Under the pieces are notes generated by a model, which ran no database searches, was not told the origin of the DNA, and saw only the letters and a list, made by a program, of their open reading frames with translations. Both the position numbers and the translations under genes were made by a program. From Doris montereyensis (lineage: Eukaryota; Mollusca; Gastropoda; Nudibranchia; Dorididae), in the NCBI GenBank assembly GCA_037039925.1, contig JAXRKP010001278.1, positions 1-64,000 on the forward strand: 64,000 nt of DNA. The letters are read 5' to 3'. Of this stretch, positions 63,423 to 64,000 are shown in pieces; the stretch's first letter is position 1, and every line of letters starts with the position of its first letter.

Positions 63423-63821
63423 TTATAACAATTACACGTTATTAATCCCTTTCGAGATTTCAGTAAGACAGCCACTGAAAGACAAGATTTAAAAAATCAG
63501 ATGCAGAGGAATCGTGGAAAGCTTGATAAAAAATCCAATTTTGTAATAAATAATAAATAATATCCAGACCCTTCAAATGACACATTTATGTAACAGAAGA
63601 TGTAAAATTATATGTTGGAAGAAAGACAAAATCAGAACCCTTACCGTTTCAAAAATTTTTTTCGATCTTCTTTCTTGCCAACATGGCAAACAACTCCCTC
63701 GACATCAAGATTTTCATCTCTAAGAGCCTTAACAGCAGCATCCACATTGGCTTGTTTACGGCTGCTTACCATAACCCTAGCACCATCCTGACCTAAACGC
63801 CTTGCAATAGCATATCCAATT
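44723..63821 (-). CDS. DHRS4: DHRS4-like short-chain dehydrogenase/reductase (partial, 5' end off window)
   Basis: Seven exon positions on the minus strand spell a DHRS4-type SDR in order: [20 protein letters not shown] (nucleotide-binding fold), [10 protein letters not shown] (the NNAG-equivalent), [24 protein letters not shown] (catalytic Ser), [10 protein letters not shown] (catalytic YxxxK), [10 protein letters not shown], and [20 protein letters not shown]. The end is GGHQGRL-stop. Such enzymes are NADP(H)-dependent carbonyl/retinal reductases. Vertebrate DHRS4 ends in a peroxisomal SRL, and here the end is GRL. Exons: 63645-63821, 62565-62642, 57577-57648, 56835-56886 (alternative 49532-49583), 48744-48878, 47513-47568, 44723-44836. 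The first exon lies beyond 64000, and a short exon coding for ~9 residues before FDINVK was not found. Three 1-base homopolymer frame problems occur. Confidence 0.8.
45067..45292. repeat. 52-bp minisatellite, ~4 copies
   Basis: Unit GACAATCGTCACTAGTTTTA, then GAATTGTATGCAAGAGAAAG and ATAAGGAGACAT. It lies in the last DHRS4-like intron. Confidence 0.9.
45704..46660 (-). pseudogene. piggyBac-like transposase, C-terminal remnant
   Basis: Within the last DHRS4-like intron. Several minus-strand frames give [17 protein letters not shown], then [16 protein letters not shown], then the diagnostic [20 protein letters not shown] and [20 protein letters not shown] Cys-rich end follows ([18 protein letters not shown]), like the piggyBac zinc-binding tail. 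Frameshifts split it. A TTAA at 45474-45477 could mark its downstream end; no upstream end was found. It differs from the N-terminal-only element at 18.1-19.2 kb. Confidence 0.8.
46885..47040. repeat. 36-bp minisatellite, ~4.3 copies
   Basis: Unit GACAATGCAAGGGTGTATGC, then ATGTTGGGCGCTCATG. Being 36 bp, it keeps open frames ([12 protein letters not shown]) that look coding but are repeat artefacts. Confidence 0.93.
47513..47568 (-). CDS. DHRS4: DHRS4-like exon: substrate-loop region
   Basis: 56 bp, acceptor GAATTTTCAG, donor AAAAG/GTGAGA. Reads [18 protein letters not shown] and the first two bases of Arg. The position corresponds to the variable segment before RLGEPEDCAG in vertebrate DHRS4. 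Confidence 0.75.
47677..47780. mobile_element. Second copy of the CAGTGGAAACCGG dispersed repeat
   Basis: TACAGTGGAAACCGGTTATA followed by ACAGGATCGATGGGG. It matches 2108-2215 over about 100 bp with small indels. Confidence 0.4.
47985..48105. repeat. 40-bp tandem repeat, 3 copies
   Basis: Unit ACTGTGAAATCAATGTAATA, then TAGTGTGTATGTTTTTACAT. A single extra TTTACATACTGTGAAATCAA lies upstream near 47905. Confidence 0.85.
48744..48878 (-). CDS. DHRS4: DHRS4-like exon: YxxxK active site
   Basis: 135 bp, phase 0-0, acceptor GATGTCGCAG, donor GCC/GTAAGT. Reads [20 protein letters not shown], then [11 protein letters not shown], then [14 protein letters not shown]. It holds the catalytic Tyr and Lys and the PG motif. 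It is fully intact. Confidence 0.9.
49532..49583 (-). CDS. DHRS4: DHRS4-like exon: catalytic serine, version 2 (duplicate)
   Basis: 52 bp, acceptor ATAATTCCAG, donor TCG/GTAGGT. Reads (G)[17 protein letters not shown]. It aligns residue for residue with the exon at 56835-56886 ([11 protein letters not shown]) and has the same entry and exit phase, so either can splice to the exons on both sides. Using both would duplicate the active-site strand. Mutually exclusive use, or descent from a lost tandem gene copy, are the options. Confidence 0.8.
49718..49865 (+). mobile_element. SINE-like tail family copy
   Basis: CTGTCCATCATATGCAGTGA, then ATGAACTAAGAGGAAACACC and AAGATGAG, ending at an ACCTACCAGTGACC string. 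Confidence 0.6.
50205..50350 (+). mobile_element. SINE-like tail family copy
   Basis: CCCGTCCACCATATGCGGTG, then GGAAACAGCAAGATGAAAGG, ending GACCTACCAGTAGAACCCGC. The last segment resembles the unit of the large minisatellite that begins at 50868. Confidence 0.6.
50668..50872 (+). mobile_element. Two overlapping SINE-like tail copies
   Basis: Two direct copies of the phrase TTTGTTTC..TTTA(C/T)C(T/C)TGTC lie at 50672 and 50742. The second continues through AGGGTGAATTAATAGGTAAC and AGCAAGATGAAAG to GACCTAGCAGTAGC, where the minisatellite starts. Confidence 0.6.
50868..52425. repeat. 1.5-kb minisatellite, 23/26-bp units
   Basis: About 60 copies of GCCAGAAGTAGCAACCCACA-ACT (23 bp), or a 26-bp form with an added CAG (GCCAGCAGAAGTAGCAACCC..). 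The 23-bp form dominates on the left and the 26-bp form becomes common on the right. The long open frames rich in Leu, Cys, Tyr, Phe and Trp are repeat artefacts. It lies in a DHRS4-like intron. Confidence 0.95.
52865..52962 (+). mobile_element. SINE-like tail family copy, diverged
   Basis: TACCTCAGCACCAAATGTCG, then GATTTCAGGGTAT and ATTAAGAGGAAATCAAAAGA. Same family as above, with insertions. Confidence 0.5.
52963..54230. other. DHRS4-like intron, nothing recognised
   Basis: AT-rich, and short open frames show no domain. Confidence 0.5.
54235..54412 (+). mobile_element. tRNA-derived SINE, near full length
   Basis: Box B GGGTTCGAATCC lies near 54278. A central part follows (TGTTCCATGGGAAAAACATA..CTTGCTTCCCCCTCAACCCA..AAATGAGTACCAGC), resembling the conserved central domain of metazoan SINEs with CACCCAGGTGTAAATGGGTACC-type sequence. 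The tail is AAGGGTGAATTAATAGGTAA, which links it to the tail-family copies. Box A is degenerate. Confidence 0.6.
54413..55437. other. DHRS4-like intron, nothing recognised
   Basis: AT-rich, with no supported exon or repeat. Confidence 0.5.
55438..55523. repeat. (AT)n microsatellite
   Basis: About 43 AT units. Tyr/Ile open frames on both strands are artefacts. A C-homopolymer of ~18 lies at 55853-55870. Confidence 0.98.
56835..56886 (-). CDS. DHRS4: DHRS4-like exon: catalytic serine, version 1
   Basis: 52 bp, acceptor AATTTCCAG, donor GAA/GTAAGT, phase 2 to 0. Reads (G)[17 protein letters not shown], where VSSIAA holds the catalytic serine. It joins cleanly to the YSMTK exon. A second exon of the same length and phase lies 7.3 kb downstream at 49532-49583. 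Confidence 0.87.
57577..57648 (-). CDS. DHRS4: DHRS4-like exon: DINVK segment
   Basis: Acceptor TATATGTTTCAG, donor GAGG/GTAATT. Reads [14 protein letters not shown], then [10 protein letters not shown] after removing one A from GCAAAAGAAGC (57604-57612). As written (72 bp) the frame shifts. The D-x-N-x-K motif and PEMEKRG are conserved in DHRS4 and related SDRs. Confidence 0.82.
57930..58400 (+). mobile_element. SINE interrupted by a LINE fragment
   Basis: 57930-57985 resembles a SINE head (GGTAATCTGGTGGTTATTAG..GGTCACAGGTTTAACCCGAA, a damaged box B). 57990-58260 encodes [20 protein letters not shown] and [14 protein letters not shown], typical of the C-terminal end of CR1-like LINE proteins. 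From 58290 SINE sequence resumes (TTGAATCCTAGCAACGCTAC, then CCCAGGTGCAATGGGTACCA). The order suggests either nesting or adjacent insertions. Confidence 0.5.
58401..59089. other. DHRS4-like intron, nothing recognised
   Basis: AT-rich. The open frame at 58550-58747 is Lys-rich with no domain. The missing small exon before FDINVK should lie between 57649 and 62564 but was not identified. Confidence 0.4.
59090..59480. repeat. TCTAGATC-rich degenerate repeat
   Basis: Dense AGATCT/TCTAGA motifs (for example AATCTAGATCTAGATCAAC at the right end) in roughly 400 bp. Shorter patches of the same motif occur near 18650-18690, 22680, 32930, 35985-36010 and 47255. Confidence 0.75.
59481..62560. other. 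DHRS4-like intron, nothing recognised
   Basis: No supported exon. Short C-tract at 60291-60300 and A-tracts near 60760. Open frames at 59762-60061 and 62217-62420 lack recognisable domains. Confidence 0.45.
62565..62642 (-). CDS. DHRS4: DHRS4-like exon: SNAAV motif
   Basis: 78 bp, phase 0-0, acceptor CCTCACAG, donor AAT/GTAAGT. Reads [20 protein letters not shown], then FGPTLN. SNAAV takes the place of the structural NNAG motif, as in DHRS4. Confidence 0.88.
63358..63422. repeat. (AAT)n microsatellite
   Basis: About 21 AAT units in the intron between the first two located DHRS4-like exons. Confidence 0.97.
63645..63821 (-). CDS. DHRS4: DHRS4-like exon: cofactor-binding helix region
   Basis: Acceptor TTTCTCATCTAG, donor CG/GTAAGG. 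Reads [20 protein letters not shown], then [13 protein letters not shown], then [12 protein letters not shown]. The exon ends two bases into a codon while the next begins in phase 0, so one base appears to be missing, probably in the A7/T5 runs at 63651-63663. A (GA)n microsatellite lies only about 17 bp upstream in the intron. Confidence 0.85.
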
Positions 63822-63834
63822 CTAGATGAGAAAC

Positions 63835-63837
<3 letters not shown>

Positions 63838-63925
<88 letters not shown>

Positions 63926-63960
63926 CGGAGAGAGAGAGAGAAAGGAGAGAGTGAGAGGGA
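63838..63960. repeat. (GA)n microsatellite
   Basis: GA run with minor interruptions. On the minus strand it forms the pyrimidine tract just upstream of the DHRS4-like exon acceptor at 63822. Confidence 0.95.
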
Positions 63961-64000
63961 GAGAGGATGGAGGGGAGGACATCAGACATTAAATAAATAT

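Overview
The window looks like nuclear DNA from a lophotrochozoan invertebrate, most likely a mollusc and perhaps a gastropod. Coding sequence is sparse and split by GT-AG introns. The DNA is full of long GA, CA, AT and AAT microsatellites, minisatellites, tRNA-derived SINEs, decayed CR1/jockey/L2-like LINEs and cut-and-paste transposons. It also carries a C1q-domain expansion of the kind common in molluscs. The taxon call is inference; no species marker was found.

Layout. 0-7.4 kb is almost all simple repeats: a 1-kb GA/GGGA purine block, an ~80-bp minisatellite and a 3.6-kb CA/CT block, plus a tRNA-derived SINE. 7.4-18.0 kb is a tandem array of 11 units that each encode a gC1q-like domain on the + strand. 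All units are damaged by frameshifts or stops, and two unit subtypes largely alternate. 18.1-19.2 kb is an internally deleted piggyBac-like element with TTAA ends. 20.0-22.5 kb (minus) is one long exon of a C2H2 zinc-finger gene interrupted by several 1-base indels. 23.8-32.4 kb is a CR1-like LINE split by a precise 6,315-bp DNA transposon (15-bp TIRs, 7-bp target duplication) that carries a spliced, unfamiliar transposase-like gene. 33.2-37.0 kb holds two related TIR elements in inverted orientation. 37.0-38.3 kb is a second LINE 3' end, followed at once by a TA-flanked MITE.

Conventional genes. A gene for mitochondrial ribosomal protein bL36m (MRPL36-like) lies at 40.2-40.8 kb on the + strand. 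Converging on it, a DHRS4-like short-chain dehydrogenase/reductase gene runs on the minus strand from beyond the right edge down to 44.7 kb. Seven of its exon positions were located, plus a duplicated 52-bp exon around the catalytic serine that has identical length and phase, a candidate mutually exclusive exon pair. Its introns hold another piggyBac remnant, SINEs, LINE pieces and a 1.5-kb 23/26-bp minisatellite.

Caution on frames. In the three recognisable conserved genes (zinc finger, bL36m, DHRS4-like) the reading frame is broken by single-base changes, mostly in short homopolymers. Splice sites and conserved residues are otherwise good. This is what residual indel error in a long-read assembly would produce, so the word pseudogene is used cautiously.
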